Made by a program: the position numbers and the translations under genes. 55,699 nt of DNA, from positions 1 through 55,699 of the forward strand of contig JAKSYS010000404.1 of NCBI GenBank assembly GCA_022925895.1. Reading direction: 5' to 3'. This document shows, piece after piece, positions 22,640-34,952 of the stretch. The number at the start of each line of letters is the position of its first letter. Position 1 is the first letter of the stretch. The notes beneath the pieces were generated by a model. It saw only the letters and a program-made list of their open reading frames with translations, did not search any database and was not told the origin of the DNA. This DNA comes from Fragilaria crotonensis. Its lineage: Eukaryota > Bacillariophyta > Fragilariophyceae > Fragilariales > Fragilariaceae.

Positions 22640-24026
22640 AGTCGGATTCTTTCACAGTTTTTGTTTATATTGGTTAGAAGTGACTGTGTGTGAATGCCGA
22701 GTGTGAACGATCTTTGTCGCTTTTCGAGTCGCACGCTCCTCAATCGGACACGGTAATTTTGGAAACGAGCAAAGCTGAAGTACACCGCTTGCCCAATCAA
22801 ATGTTCATTCACGACATTGTTTATATAACCGACCATAATTAAGCCAGAACCGGTCATAATCAAATGCCTCGTCCATATCACTTCGACAACTGTATGACGG
22901 TAGTAAATGTACAATTATGAAGACTGACCTAGGCTAACGAATCTCTAGCATCTCAAACGCACTATATGTCGTTGACATTTTGAATTCCAACGACTAATCC
23001 ACGCATCCTCCCATACTTTCGGACCAATTTCCCTTTCGGTATGCCATTTCGCTTTAGCATGCTACGAACCGTGAAGAAATGCATTCCGCAAGGAACCTAG
23101 TCCCTCGAAGATGTATAGGAAATTGTCTTTAGTTGGAAAACTGTTTAATATGTCCAATTATGACCGGACAAGTTAAGTAGCACCGGTGCGTTCCTGGGGC
23201 TCTGATGCATGCATCGAGGTCATTTCATATTTTTTGCAGTCAGCCCTCGGTTTTCACATGGACACTTTGTCGAGAAATCATGTGTAATGCCTGGTACATT
23301 TTTGAACCAATCAATCGACGCCGACACGAATGTCGAATCTTGATCGTGGTCATTCTCTGAAATGTGAGGTCATTTTAAGTTCAGTCACTGAAACTTTCTG
23401 TTGATCATGTCATCAGCATGCGTTACTTGTGGGAAATGAGGGTAAATCGTTCGTTTTGGTGACAATCAGTGCTGCGCATGACAGAAATTCGTGGACTCTC
23501 TCAATTCTCAACAGAATACCGCCGAGTTCTTTAAGAACATCTTGTTCCAAGGCCCTTCTTTCAGGAGTATAAAGCATTGCTTCTCAAAGTTGAAACCTAC
23601 CCGTTTTGTTTTATGATATGGGAGAAAGCTGTCCCAAAAGCACAATCAGCATGACTTGAATGGTCAAAGTTGGTCTGCAGAATTGGGTCCAACCTTGTGT
23701 CATCAAATTGGAAAGAATCCAAGTACTCAACTTGATCAAAGCAATCAATCCCAATGTTGACCATTTCTTCAATTAGTAGTCCAGGCTCTAAGTATCTGCA
23801 TAACAAGAAAAGGGAATTTTGTGTTGTAAAATTGCACCATACTAAGCTCAGTCAAAGCAAGATTCAACAACCGGGAGGTAGTAAGTAGGTTGCCACCAGG
23901 TTGGAGACTGTATGCAACACCTTGTTCTTCAGTAGCGCATGCGCATGCACATGGTATGCTGGTTGGTCTAGTTGACTCATACAAAGGCAACATGTAAAGC
24001 AAGCTCTGAAAACACTGTCTGCTGGA
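22640..24026. other. intergenic spacer, no supported gene
   Basis: About 1.4 kb. Minus-strand frames at 23806-23597 and 24128-23769 are short, lack domains and partly overlap the MULE end. Nothing is called. Confidence 0.4.
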
Positions 24027-26070
24027 AGCAATTAGAATGCAAGGAAATGACGTCAACACTTTTGTCGTAGATTTTGACTTTTTGGAATCTTCATTTTCAT
24101 GCTTCAACAGGAGCCATTTTTCAAGCAATTTTAGTCAAACTTTGTCATGAATAAGGAACATAAATCTTCCTGACATTTGTTTGAACAGAAATAAAAATCT
24201 TCCTGCCTTGATGTGATTATAGCATTGAATACCCACAACTAATGCCACAATTGACTACCAAAGGTTTAACCTTTTATGGTCAACAACATGGTTACTAGTT
24301 TGTTTTGTTGCTTCAATCCCTGTTGCTTTGCCAAAATCCTCTTTCATGCTCTCACGATGCTCTCTCCATTTGTTGTCCTGGTGCCTTTAGGATCCAGAAG
24401 AGTTATTTGTTTCCCCTACAAACAAGCCTGTGGATGCTTTTTTAGCAGCTTTCAAGACAGCAACTTGGATTGGGTCCCTCCCATTCAATGGACACCTTTG
24501 CTTACCTTCTGAAGATTTCTGTGCTTCATTGGAAACAAAGCACAACCTGTTCAAGTACACTACTAGTTCCCTATACAAAGGCCCCATGATGTTTATTGTG
24601 CGCTTCAGTCCATTGCTGTACCCCACTGTGGGTGGATTTGTTGGCAAGGATTCTGGAGGCCAAAAACTTATCACTGATTTTTGCCAAGCCAGCAGATCCC
24701 ATAATAACTGTGCCCTGATATCCAATGGAAGTATTGCTAAAGCCTGCAAGGACCAACGTGTGTTGCTGTGCAGTAGTCGCCGTAAGTATCATCATTGTTT
24801 AGAAGGTGCCCAAGCAGATGCTTATTGTGTTACGACCAACATTGGTGACAAAAAAATTCTCGAGGATCCAAGAACTCTGGAAAGGAATTGCGACGACGTA
24901 ATTGCACACAACGCGATACAAGGTGCACTCGTTCCGCAAGAATTGTCATCCAAGAACTGGACCAGAACAGCTTTTCATCTAGTCTGTGGGGTCAAAGACA
25001 ACAATCATAGGGGTCACCCACCCATGGCTCCTCACGAGATAACCAATTGCACATGTTTTCTGGATGCTCCAACCCTGGAAAATGCAGCCGCAATGGCTGC
25101 TGCCAATATCCCGCCCTCACAAGCTGCATTGTTTACCCGAAGCAGTACTGGTGAACTATTTACACGTGGATAGATGGTTTATGTTCAATGTTTCTCCAGA
25201 ATGGCACAAGATTTAATGGATTTGTCACCTCAGGGTGCTGCACTACCCTCTGATATGTCACTGTCCGACAGTATGCTGAATTATCTCCAAAAAATTGGGG
25301 CATCATTTGTCTGTCTCTATCATAACGGGAATACGAAAGAAGTTTATGGTCAAGATTTCAAGGCTGCACAAACCGAAGGCAATCCTGTTGATGATGGAAT
25401 TAATCTAACAAGCCTTTCCATGGTGACCACAATGGAAAGCGCCCCTGCCCATAAGTCTGTCTCTCAGGAGGTCACAGAGACTGCTGATTTCAAGGAATAT
25501 TCCCAGAGAAGTAGGCAAACAGTCGGAGCAAGGGACAACCAGGACATGCTTATTTGCTTGTTGCTGGGTTTTGCCAGATGGTAGATGCCTCTTTCAAGCC
25601 TTTCCAGAAGTTGTTTGCATCGATGGGACACACGAGACAAACAATGAAAGCAGACCCTTGCTTACACTTTCTGTCAAAGACTCTGATGGAAATGTGATGA
25701 TAGTGGTCAGATGCTTTGCCCCAAATGAAAGATCTTGGTTGTTCTGTTGGTTATTTCAAGAAGCCCTTCCTGCTGTGCCCTTAGGTACTAAAACATTGCG
25801 GTTGGTTAAGCTTGTCATGACAGATGGTGACTCCCCAGAAATGGTGCAGGTCTACTATGCCATTGCGACAAATTTTGTCAATATAGTTTGTAGTTGCTGT
25901 GGATGGCATCTTGTTCATCAAGGCTGGAGACGAGAATGTAGAGGTCTAGGCTTTTGGAAGGGAAAGAGAGATGCTGCTAGAAGTCAGGTGAGAGTAATTC
26001 ACAACTGGCTGTATAGCTTGATGCTGTGCTGCGGGGTGGATTCCAAAGAAGAATACAAAGTGTACTAAGT
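24027..26070 (+). mobile_element. MULE-type DNA transposon, decayed
   Basis: The left end (from about 24027) aligns with the left end of the TIR element at 41186: ATTAG, then TGACGTCA, then CACTTTT at equal spacing, and 120 bp on AAGGAACATAAATC, then CATTTGTTTGAA, then AGAAATAAAAAT. The interior encodes a Mutator-like transposase. No matching right terminal repeat was found before the duplicated TFIIIC block at 26522, so the right end is diverged or lost. Confidence 0.7.
24430..26068 (+). pseudogene. Mutator-like (MULE) transposase, broken
   Basis: Frame 1 runs from about 24430 to a TAG at 25171-25173, then continues in the same frame to 25584. A shift near 25560-25590 leads to the catalytic part (25571-26068). 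That part reads VVCIDGTHETNNESRPLLTL, then RCFAPNERSWLFCWLF and KLVMTDGDSPEMVQ, then CGWHLVHQGW, which is the MULE DDE-transposase domain with the first Asp in IDGTH and the second in TDGDS. The third acidic residue is not clearly placed, and the protein stops soon after. The N-terminal 250 residues contain Cys/His groups but no domain I can name. One in-frame stop plus one shift makes it non-functional as read. Confidence 0.75.
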
Positions 26071-26521
26071 CAAATGATTGGGTTTGCCACATGTACGTCA
26101 TTGACTCCACCCAACATGATCAATGTGATTACTGAAGAAGGCCCTATTAATTAATTACTTGAAGTCCAATGTTGTTAAGGCCATTTTGGGGATGATGGTG
26201 GAGAGAAACAGTTGGATTTTATCCGTTGTTGTATCATCCCACATGAGCAAAGTTATTGTTTCTACTTGGGGAAGGGCGTTAGGCACTTTGAGAACACAAA
26301 CTCTGGTCATGAAGGGACCAATCATGCCATCTAATCTGGTCCTTCCTGTGTACTTCCACAGCATGCAATTGACAAATCTGCCAAAATTCAGCTTGACATG
26401 GATTGTAACAAGTTTGACCTCTATTGTTGTCATTTAGCCACTGCGTTACAACAAAAAAGGGACCAGACAACAAAGATTAAAGTGATGGCTTTCCTTGGTA
26501 CTCCGAGTATGACCCGAAACG
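26071..26521. other. spacer between MULE and TFIIIC gene
   Basis: 450 bp. Frames on both strands at about 26155-26437 mirror each other without any known domain. It may be the right part of the MULE or plain spacer. Confidence 0.35.
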
Positions 26522-28085
26522 TAGTCCAGAATTGATTAACACCAGGTTATGCTCGATGGATCGATGACGGGCCTTAAGGAGCAGGGCATTTTAGACTTCG
26601 ACAATTTCAATGGGATCCACCAAGTCATTATTGAAGCAATCATCATTGCTCCCATCGTTCTCATCGTCGTCTTCGACAAAATCATCCTGGTCCCCTAGGC
26701 AAACATTCTGTAGTTCCGCGAAGTGCATAGAATCCTCACTATCTAATACTGACTCAGGCGCTGCCACCTCGGCAGAGTCCATGGCATCGATAGCATCACC
26801 ATTCCCGTTGTCAGCAGCAATACCATCTGCATCGTCATCAGCAACGTCTTCTTCTTGCTCTTCACCATCGTGATCTCCGACTGTTGCTTTCCTCATGGCA
26901 ATGGCGTCGGAACGACACCGTTCCAGCTCTCCCAGAACTTCATCATCCCAAATTTCCAACGCCTTGCTTTTCGAGTCCTTATCATACTGTGTCGCGCAAA
27001 TGGTGCTCCGCGTCGCCATGGCAAGGTTGTAGGCATGAATGCCAATCAATTTCCATCGGCCGGTCCATCCTTGATGTTGTCGTTGCTCAGCAACAAGCAC
27101 GGCATCACCATTACTAACACAATTGGTAGATTCATCGCGACGCATTCGACAGCAGCGAACAACATAGCTGCAGAGATACGTTGCTTCTCGTGAAAAGTGG
27201 ACCGCTTGAAGACATTCGGCTCTGGCCAAAATGGTCAGAGCTTGCATCGGATCGCAATCTTGTGGCGGAGGAAGCTCCGTCTTGAAATGAATATCCATAC
27301 TGCCCCCTTTGGAGCATTGACTGGCAAATAGTGCGGCTTGCTGCATCACCAAGAAAGGATTGCAAACGCAGGGAAGCATGTCCAGCAAGATGAGAGTTAC
27401 TTGGAGGCTTGCCTTTTGCAAAGTTAGTTCAGTAGTACACATTCGCAGTTGGCACATTGCGTCATGTAGCTTGGACTGGTGTTCCAATAATGGTACTAGT
27501 ACCTTGGGGAGGAGCATTCTCGTTGCGTGACCATTCGGCGAGTAGGAACTTGATCGGAATTACAACAATTCGAGCAACTAGTGACAACTCGGTTTGATGC
27601 CACTGGTTAATAGAGCGTTTCTGCTGCTTGCGAAGTGGTTTTGGACCGGGAGGTTCTGGTATCCGTACAATTGGTTGACTGCTCACCAACGTTCGCCACT
27701 CATCGAGTCCGGACAGGGATCCCGTAGCTCGACCGAGTGGTGAATCCCAGAGAGCATCTAGAACACTGAACTGAGTCTGTGTCCCGCGTGTTAGCACAAA
27801 GATTTAATGAATGGGTGATGAGGCCGTTTCTCGATTGTGTACTCACAACAGGGAGGAGCACAGACATTGCGATCTGAATCATGTTGCTCTGTTCTAACTT
27901 CGATGTCGTCGCAGAAGCGACGAGGAGACAGCGCTTCGCATACTCAAGGAACACAGCAAGAGCGTCCTTTTCGCCATAAATGGCAATGTCTTCACCATCA
28001 ATTGGTGGTCGGGCCACATGGTTGTCGTCATGCAAAAAAATTGCAGCTTTGCGAATGCTATCAGCAACATCAATCGTGGTCCCCA
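26522..28085. repeat. segmental duplication, copy 2 (within full TFIIIC gene)
   Basis: Partner of 20324-21735. This copy sits in its natural context at the 3' end of the full gene and carries the extra 190 bp insert (27494-27683). Confidence 0.92.
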
Positions 28086-31000
28086 CAACTCCAGCAGCCG
28101 CAAGCCAAGCCTCTGCGAGTCGACGAGAAGAATCTGCGTCTAGATAGCCAACGATGCGACCTTCATTCAGCGTAATACCGAAGTAATTGTTCTTCCTTTT
28201 CCTTTTCATGAGATCGAGGGTGAATTCATTTTCTTCCCATCCGGAAAATAGAGCAACGCTGTTGGCTACACAAAGGTTGTGGACTCGGAGCGACAGTGAA
28301 CGAGTGCAGTCGTCCTGCCACGATGAGGAAAAAGGGAAAGACAGCCACGTCGGCTCGTCAACGAATTGCGTTGAACGTGGGGGGTCTGCTCCACATCCAA
28401 CCATCCGTGTTGCAAATGCCTCGAGCAGCCCCAGAACGAGGCGTTCGTCCGTTTCTGAGTTATCAAGGAGACTGAGCGACTGCGCAAAGACTTGCAAAGC
28501 CTGTTGGTATGACGGTAACTTATGGTAAGAAACATTGGAATGCCTGCATAACCAGCACTGCTGACACGCACCTTAATACTACTCTTTGACGGCGATCCGC
28601 TTTCGTCGACTTGCCAAAGACGCCGCACCACTGATTCAACATCCTGAAAGCAAGCAATTGCCTCTTTGCTGGGGTTGCCTGTTGATAGTAGCTGCCTTTT
28701 GCATTGCAGAACTCGGTAACGCGCACCCGCAAGAACAATTTTGATAATCTGTGTCCTTCTCAGCACGGTGTCAGGGCTCTTTGACTTTTCGGCCTCCAGC
28801 GCTTTTTCAAGCAAACCCAAACGTCCAATCGAGTCCATAGCGCGCTGGAAGATGTGCGCAATTTTGGGAGCCCACTCGTTTTCTTTCCTTGCACTTTTAA
28901 GCATATCGGCAACGAACGCAAGCGCGGGTATAGTCGCCAATTGATCTGTCATGGCATGCTGGTAGACCTGCCACTCAGGGCGAGAGATAACATCAACGTC
29001 CAAAACTTTGAGGTCAATGGCATCGCACGTATCATCTTTTAGGGAACTGATAGCATCAATGCACTTTGATGCCAAAAACTCTTGTCCACCTTCGCCAATG
29101 AGACAAAGTGCGAGCAGCACCTGCAATTCTGGAGTTAGAACACCTCGATTGAGGTGGTCAAGAAGATGAGGATCGGAGTCCATAGCTTCTTCATCTGACA
29201 GGTAGTCGAAAACTTCATCGTCATCGGAGACAGAATTCTCATCTTGGATCTACACGAGAAAGTCAGAAAAAGTACAGCAAACAAATGGGCAGCGTCACTT
29301 CTTACCTCATCATACGTTTCTTTGCTAAGCAAGATCTCACTGGCTGTACTTTTCTGCTTCGTTTCGAATGCCAAAGTGGATCGGACGTGCTTATCTCTGG
29401 TAGCCGCTCGCGCCTTCAAATAGAACGAAACACATTCAGCAACAAGTCTTCCGCCTTTGTATTGTTTAAGCCCAATGCAATGTTTCATGAGTTCGGATGC
29501 GATACTGCACACCGTCGCGCACGATGCAGCGATCAGGAGGACCTCAGATCTTGAGTCAGCTGACGCAGCAACGTGGTGCGAGGCCAGACTTTCTCCTACA
29601 AGGTCAACAACAGCTTGCCTGTGACGGCTGACCATGGTTGCCCGCTCGCCAATTCGTTTTTGGTCCCACTGCGAGCCTGCATCAGTAGTTTCTTGATCGA
29701 ACGCTTCAAGCTCAAATTTTTTGTCCGAGAAGAGGGCAGAACGTAGGGCATCAAACTTTGATTGTTCCATGGCATCGTCCAAGGGATCCCCTTTGGGAAT
29801 CTCCGAAACATCTGCATCGCCATTTTCTTCAGGATCAACATCTTCCTTAGGCTGTGTTTCATAAGAGTCCATGCACCAGCGCCCATCGCCATTCAAAAGA
29901 TCATCATACACACCGCCACACTGCTCGCGCTTTTCCTTAGCTCTCTCTAGCGTCCACTGCATCAATTTGCTGCAGCTAGCAGTTCCCGCCGCGGCTTCCA
30001 ATGCCAAGGCCAATGCCTGCAATCGACGTTCATGCCAATCAAAGGATCTTGAGTATTTTCGTAGCCATCGGCGGAACATAAAATTCATGTTATTCTCATT
30101 TCCCTGATTCCATTGTTCGCATTCAAATCCGACACGCAGCATGAGTTCCGCATACAGCATCCACGTTTTGTGCGTCTGACCGGGTCGATTCTTGAGTGCC
30201 GTCATAATCGTTAGGGCTTCGCTCAAATTCCCCAATTCCATGTGTGCAGCAGCTAGCTTCGCGGAAACGTCGAGCCCCGGTGGCTTCAAGTTGTCTGCCG
30301 TCAGATAATCCTTTTTGCGCTTCTTGGATCCAGTATCGCTTAAGAGCACGATGCTGTTGCAGCTCGGAGCTGTCATTGCGGTTGTCGTGTTGTTGCTGTT
30401 GTTGTACCATGGCAAACGAGTACAGATCGGCCACCTCCCTCGCCGTATCAGCGGCTCGGACCCAAACCATGTAATCCTTCTTACAGAGAACGGCAGCAAT
30501 ATGATACGACCCGTAGGCCTTTTTGGCCAGTTCCAAGCGCTCTTTCCAGTTACCGGGGTCCTCTTGTTTCAACATGTCTTCGTAAATCATGCCCAGAGAT
30601 GTGTATACTTGCGGAGCAGTAGGGGCATCGACTGCCACTTGTTGAAGTTTCTTAATCGCCAGTAGCGGCAACCCTCGCGCATGAGCCCCCAGCGCTTCAC
30701 CGTGTCGCTCTGCCATGCGGTGACTTTTAAAGTTGCGCATTCGATAGTGCCCCGTTCTCTTACGAACCTTGCGTTGAATCGATTTTCGCACCGAGGTTAC
30801 TTTTTTTGCCAAACGGCTTTGTCCTGTTGGGCGGTGGTTTCTTCTTGACTTGTGATTGTGAGGATACTAGTCGTTGTTGTTTCTGTTGTGCATGAGCCGA
30901 AATGTCGGCGTCGATTTCATCGTTATCGCCTTCTTCTATATCATCATCTTCATCATCATCGTCGTCGTCATCTATAACTTCTTCGTCATCGCCTTCGTCC

Positions 31001-31536
31001 TCGTCTATTTCAACATCTGGATCCTCCTCAAACTCAGCATCCACCACATCATCGCCTTCCATTTCATCAATATCGTCTTCCTCGTCATCAAACTCTGCGT
31101 CACCCCGGAGCAGGTGCGAAGAATCCTCATTGTCACCACGATCGTTGACCTCTGCATTAGGTGGATTATCATCATCAAAATCACCATCAACATCCTCGTC
31201 AACATCATCATCATCATCATCATCATCATTACTAGTATGGAACATATCATCTCGTTCCAATAGCTTTCGTTTCTTCGTGCGTTCCTTCATGACACGTCGA
31301 GGTGTTTTACGTTTGGCATGGCCGTGTCCGACTGTTGCATATTCAGCAATCTCCAATTCTCGTTGAAGGATCTCCAATTCCTTCTGGAGCTTGGTAGTAG
31401 TAGAACTTGTCGATGTTGGTTTAGTTTCATTTCGAATGTTGTTGTCTTTGTCGATTCCTATGCCACGTCGTTGTTGCTGCTGCTGTTGATTAGTGTCCTT
31501 TACATCATTCTTCAATCGATTGGAAGTTGTCGACAT
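26591..31536 (-). CDS. TFIIIC subunit, TPR protein of the Tfc4/GTF3C3 type (two frame breaks)
   Basis: The start ATG at 31536 gives MSTTSNRLKNDVKDTNQ. A basic segment and a long Asp/Glu-rich stretch (about 31240-30890) follow, then TPR-like repeats beginning RMAERHGEALGAHARGLPLL and AIKKLQQVAVDAPTAPQVYT. This acidic-head plus TPR layout is that of the TFIIIC subunit that recruits TFIIIB to tRNA and 5S genes (Tfc4 in yeast, GTF3C3 in animals). Introns on the minus strand: 29305-29250 (56 bp), 28571-28501 (71 bp), 27846-27777 (70 bp) and 27686-27503 (184 bp). Each joins frames cleanly, for example ETYDE to IQDENSVSDDDE. Two one-base insertions break the frame in runs at 30801-30807 (seven T on plus) and 30312-30316 (five T). 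Removing one base restores each, so assembly error is likely. The last 90 residues are acidic. About 1,500 residues. Confidence 0.8.
27503..27686 (-). other. 184 bp spliceosomal intron present in only one of two paralogous copies
   Basis: Minus strand: donor TTG then GTGAGCAG at 27686, acceptor CTCCTCCCCAAG at 27503 with a pyrimidine run. Splicing joins DEWRTL to VLVPLLEHQSK in frame (phase 0). Without splicing the frame is lost after about 60 residues. In the duplicate at 21340 the exon is continuous (WRTLVPLLEH), lacking 190 bp. The 190 bp insert minus the 184 bp intron leaves two extra residues (VL). Confidence 0.75.
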
Positions 31537-31837
31537 TCTGATATCATGGGGATTGCCAAATTGTTCACGTTGTCCTTGGACCACCGTACGATTGATCTCC
31601 AACACCACAAGATAAACTACTATACAAATGTTGTTGCATCCACAGAAACTTATATCCTTACTCTCTTGTTCCACCTTGTGTTGACCACCCGTTTGACAGA
31701 CACACACGCACACACACGGCAAGAGACGACGCCACCAACACACACGCGTGTACTTGAAATGATTTCTTCCAAGGTTCGGTCTCCTTGGGGGAGACGGTTT
31801 GGAGGGAAAATGCGATGCGTCCAAGGCAATAGCAGTA

Positions 31838-32608
31838 CTCCCTCCGTCCGAATATAGTAGTCCCACTTAAACTTTCAGTCGAGAAAATTCTGGCATTTCA
31901 CTGAAACGTCATGTCATTTGGATTGCTCGAATTGAACACTATCGATCCATGTATAACATCAAATGCATGCGTTTCGATCTGAATGTTCGAAATTGAGTTT
32001 TCAGGTCGCAATTTTCTAAATAAATTTTTCTTAAGGCTATAACTCGCGCAGATGACCTCCCCCGTCCCGAAGCTTCCGTTACGACTTTTTCAACTACGCA
32101 TGAGGAACACAAAACGTACTGGGGGGCTAAACAAAATAAATCGTTTCCAGAACGCTGTCACACCTGAAAGGTTGCAGTCCTGACGGTTGTTTTGCTTGAA
32201 GTCATTAACGGTCGTTGTTCATGGCTTTTATGTGCTTACCAAATCAATATCGCGCCATATAGGAAGCAATATCGGAAAATGTCTAATTAAAAATTGTGTC
32301 TCGAATTGCAAGGACACTTTTCCTCATACAAGGCTCATTCAAAACTATATGTAACTATACGTGTCATTTGATTTGAATACCGTTCCGTTTCCATGTGTTT
32401 CATTCTACATGACCTAAGGAATGTCGATTAGGCGGAATTTTATGTCACAATGCGAAAATTTCTCTAAGTAGTGTCGGTTGAGGGAGCGCATGCCTCGCCA
32501 AATCGTAGAAACATACCAGGAGCCTACGTCCAAATGACTGAAAGACACCGGATGGGAACCCCTTTAAAATATTAGTTGGGACTACTATATTCGGACGGAG
32601 GGGCGGAG
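31838..32608. mobile_element. Stowaway-like MITE (Tc1/mariner type)
   Basis: The left end reads TA then CTCCCTCCGTCCGAATATAG; the right end, read on the minus strand, is TA then CTCCGCCCCTCCGTCCGAAT. A 25-base inverted match covers 31841-31865 and 32577-32601. TA duplications sit at 31836-31837 and 32609-32610. The CTCCCTCCGTCC terminus with TA target is the hallmark of Stowaway MITEs in plants. No transposase is encoded in the 771 bp, so it is non-autonomous. It lies about 300 bp upstream of the TFIIIC start and may affect its promoter. Confidence 0.85.
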
Positions 32609-32610
32609 TA

Positions 32611-34948
32611 CTGAAAACCGTATTCCATATGTCCAGTGCACCAGTGCAAGTACGAACTGCTGTTGCTGTGAAGGCTAGTGGCGTACTGGTAACTGGTACT
32701 AGTACTGCACGTACTGTAGTCCTGCATACTCGGAGTACCAATCTAACAGATCCCACGGTACCAATGGTGCACACTACTATCTACAACTATTAGTACAGTA
32801 GTTCGAGTGCTGCAAATAGCAAATAAAGTACCAGGTACCTTGTATGGCAGGTTTCACGTCCCAGAATCCTGGCGCAGAACATGGTATATATTGTACATAA
32901 GATGGCAATTTGTTCTCATATGACGTCACCTTTGCATTAAATCGTCGTGCTGAAAGCAAGCGTTTCGCAATGAGATTGCATGCCGTCATTTACATCAGAT
33001 GCACTCCTTTTAAACTACCCAGCCCCAACAGTTGCCTTCAAAATACTCCCAAGCAATGGTCTGTGTAGGCTGGGTAGTCTATCTCCGTGTCTGACACACA
33101 AATTTACACGGTTTTGGCCAGGGCTGTCGCCTCCATGCGATGCAACACAATGTGCCGATACAGATTGTTGAATTCTCAACCTGTGTGTTGGTTTAGCCCT
33201 CTCCACAACTGGACTTGCAATGGGATGTAGAACCTATTATACAGTTTCAATGACAGTCTTGCTAGTATCTCCTGGCAATCCGATCAATTGTTACTTTAGG
33301 CCTTCATTGTTGTGCGGCTCATGTACCTTACAAGCATCCAAGTTGAACTAGCTAATTATGAACTAATGTCGCTTCCCCTGTCGTCTTCTTCAATTTACGT
33401 GCATCGCAATGGCACATGTACCCGCTCTCTCTCTCTCTCGTTAATGCTCTCCAAGCACGCGTCGGATCCTTGCTTGCATCCTTGCCTTCACCGTTGGAGT
33501 CATTTCGGTTTGGCATGATGATACTGCCTCTGGTGACTTCGAGCTGATAATTTACATCGTGTATAGATCATGTTGCATTTGTCTTAATGGAGAACATACC
33601 CCTGTAGAATAAAATACATATTATGGATACATGAGCGAGTTGCGTTGGGAATGCATTCATAGCAGGATTTTAGTACTTACTAACGATGTGGGCAATCGAT
33701 GAGGCATTTGTGATTGCGCGAACAGCTTTCGTACAGGGCCAAATTGTCAACCCATCACGAACTTGATCATACCACGACAAGTGTACCATGGCTGACGTTG
33801 TCAATACGAGCTTATTGTTCATCACTGTCATCACTTCAAAACAATAGTGGAGGATTGCCTGCTGTCTCGCATGCAACTAGAAACAGAGTTCAAAAACACA
33901 AATCAACCGTGACTTATCCGCAGCATTCAACAGTTGATGACTGACAATACAGAAAGAATTTGCATCAGAGTTCCGCTGCAGAACACAATCATCCAATGGC
34001 TTTGCTTCTCGCATGCACTATTCTTTGCAGGACAGGATCACGGACATCATCCAACGAGAGGCGTGGGTTTAGCAGATTCGTGGCCAACATCAAGCCTGCT
34101 GCTTGATGATGGAAAGAATATTGTAGCTAGTGGTTCTTGGAATACAACAGCCGGTTGTACTCTGAATACTTGATAGCGTTGTTTGTGATTCTCGATGATG
34201 ATCATGATGATGACAGCATGCTCAATCTTGTGGCCAGCCTAGGATGTCGTCGGTTCTCAAAAGACCTTCATTTGCAAGCTCAGGAGCCAGTGTTTGCACA
34301 CTCCTGTTGTGCTCCATTCTGGTTAAACTCTTTTTCAATGATGGTAGTTCCAGTGGGGCTGCTGCTTCAGGGAGCTTGCGAATGAATGGATGTAAACGTA
34401 CTTTTGAAGAATCCGCATGCCACAGCTCCGAGCTGGAGTTCCACTCGCTTGTAACATACCACCTTCTTCGTGTACTGAAGCAGCTTCTTCTGGCAAGAAT
34501 AGGTAGGTTCAGAAGACCTGGGTTAGTCACTACGAAGCTACTGTCAACAGTGCTGTTCACAAGCGAATCAGTGTGATTGTGATGATTGATGATGATACAA
34601 TGATGGCAACATCATCATTCTGATGACCGAACAATTTCGCGGAAGATTTACTATGGCGTTTTGTGATCGTGGTATGTATCTTACCTGGATATACGCGAGG
34701 ATGGTTCAGGGTGAAACCTGCCATACCAGGTACATGTACGATATACTAGTACCAAGTTTACCTGTGACATACATCACACACATAAGACTATAAAAGCATA
34801 CTAAAATATGCAAATTTTCTTCGGCGAATCAGGCGATATGGTTTCAGTTTTGAGCCAATGAGGATTTTGACTGGAGTGGCAGATCGGCAGATCTCACAGC
34901 AATCACACATGTATGCTGCATAGGAAAACTTTGGCTTTCTCACGACCC
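32611..34948. other. intergenic spacer, no confident gene
   Basis: About 2.3 kb. It has GTAC-rich words at 32690-32740 and 34725-34755 and a short CTCTCT run near 33425-33445. Overlapping opposite-strand frames at 34244-34576 (+) and 34560-34222 (-) of about 110 codons each have no recognised domain; at most one could be real. No promoter or RNA gene was recognised. Confidence 0.4.
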
Positions 34949-34952
34949 CGAG

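Noticed and set aside
26155-26437. Opposite-strand 92-codon frames near the MULE
   Set aside because: Mirror frames without similarity to any family I know; not enough to call a gene.
30902-31366. Plus-strand Ser-rich frame of 154 codons
   Set aside because: It is the antisense of the GAT/GAC-rich acidic stretch of the TFIIIC gene.
31537-31866. Longer N-terminus for the TFIIIC subunit, starting at 31866
   Set aside because: That start lies inside the MITE terminal repeat, and the added residues are unlike the family; ATG 31536 is preferred.
34222-34576. Overlapping ~110-codon frames on both strands
   Set aside because: No domain, they mirror each other, and there is no splice or neighbour support.
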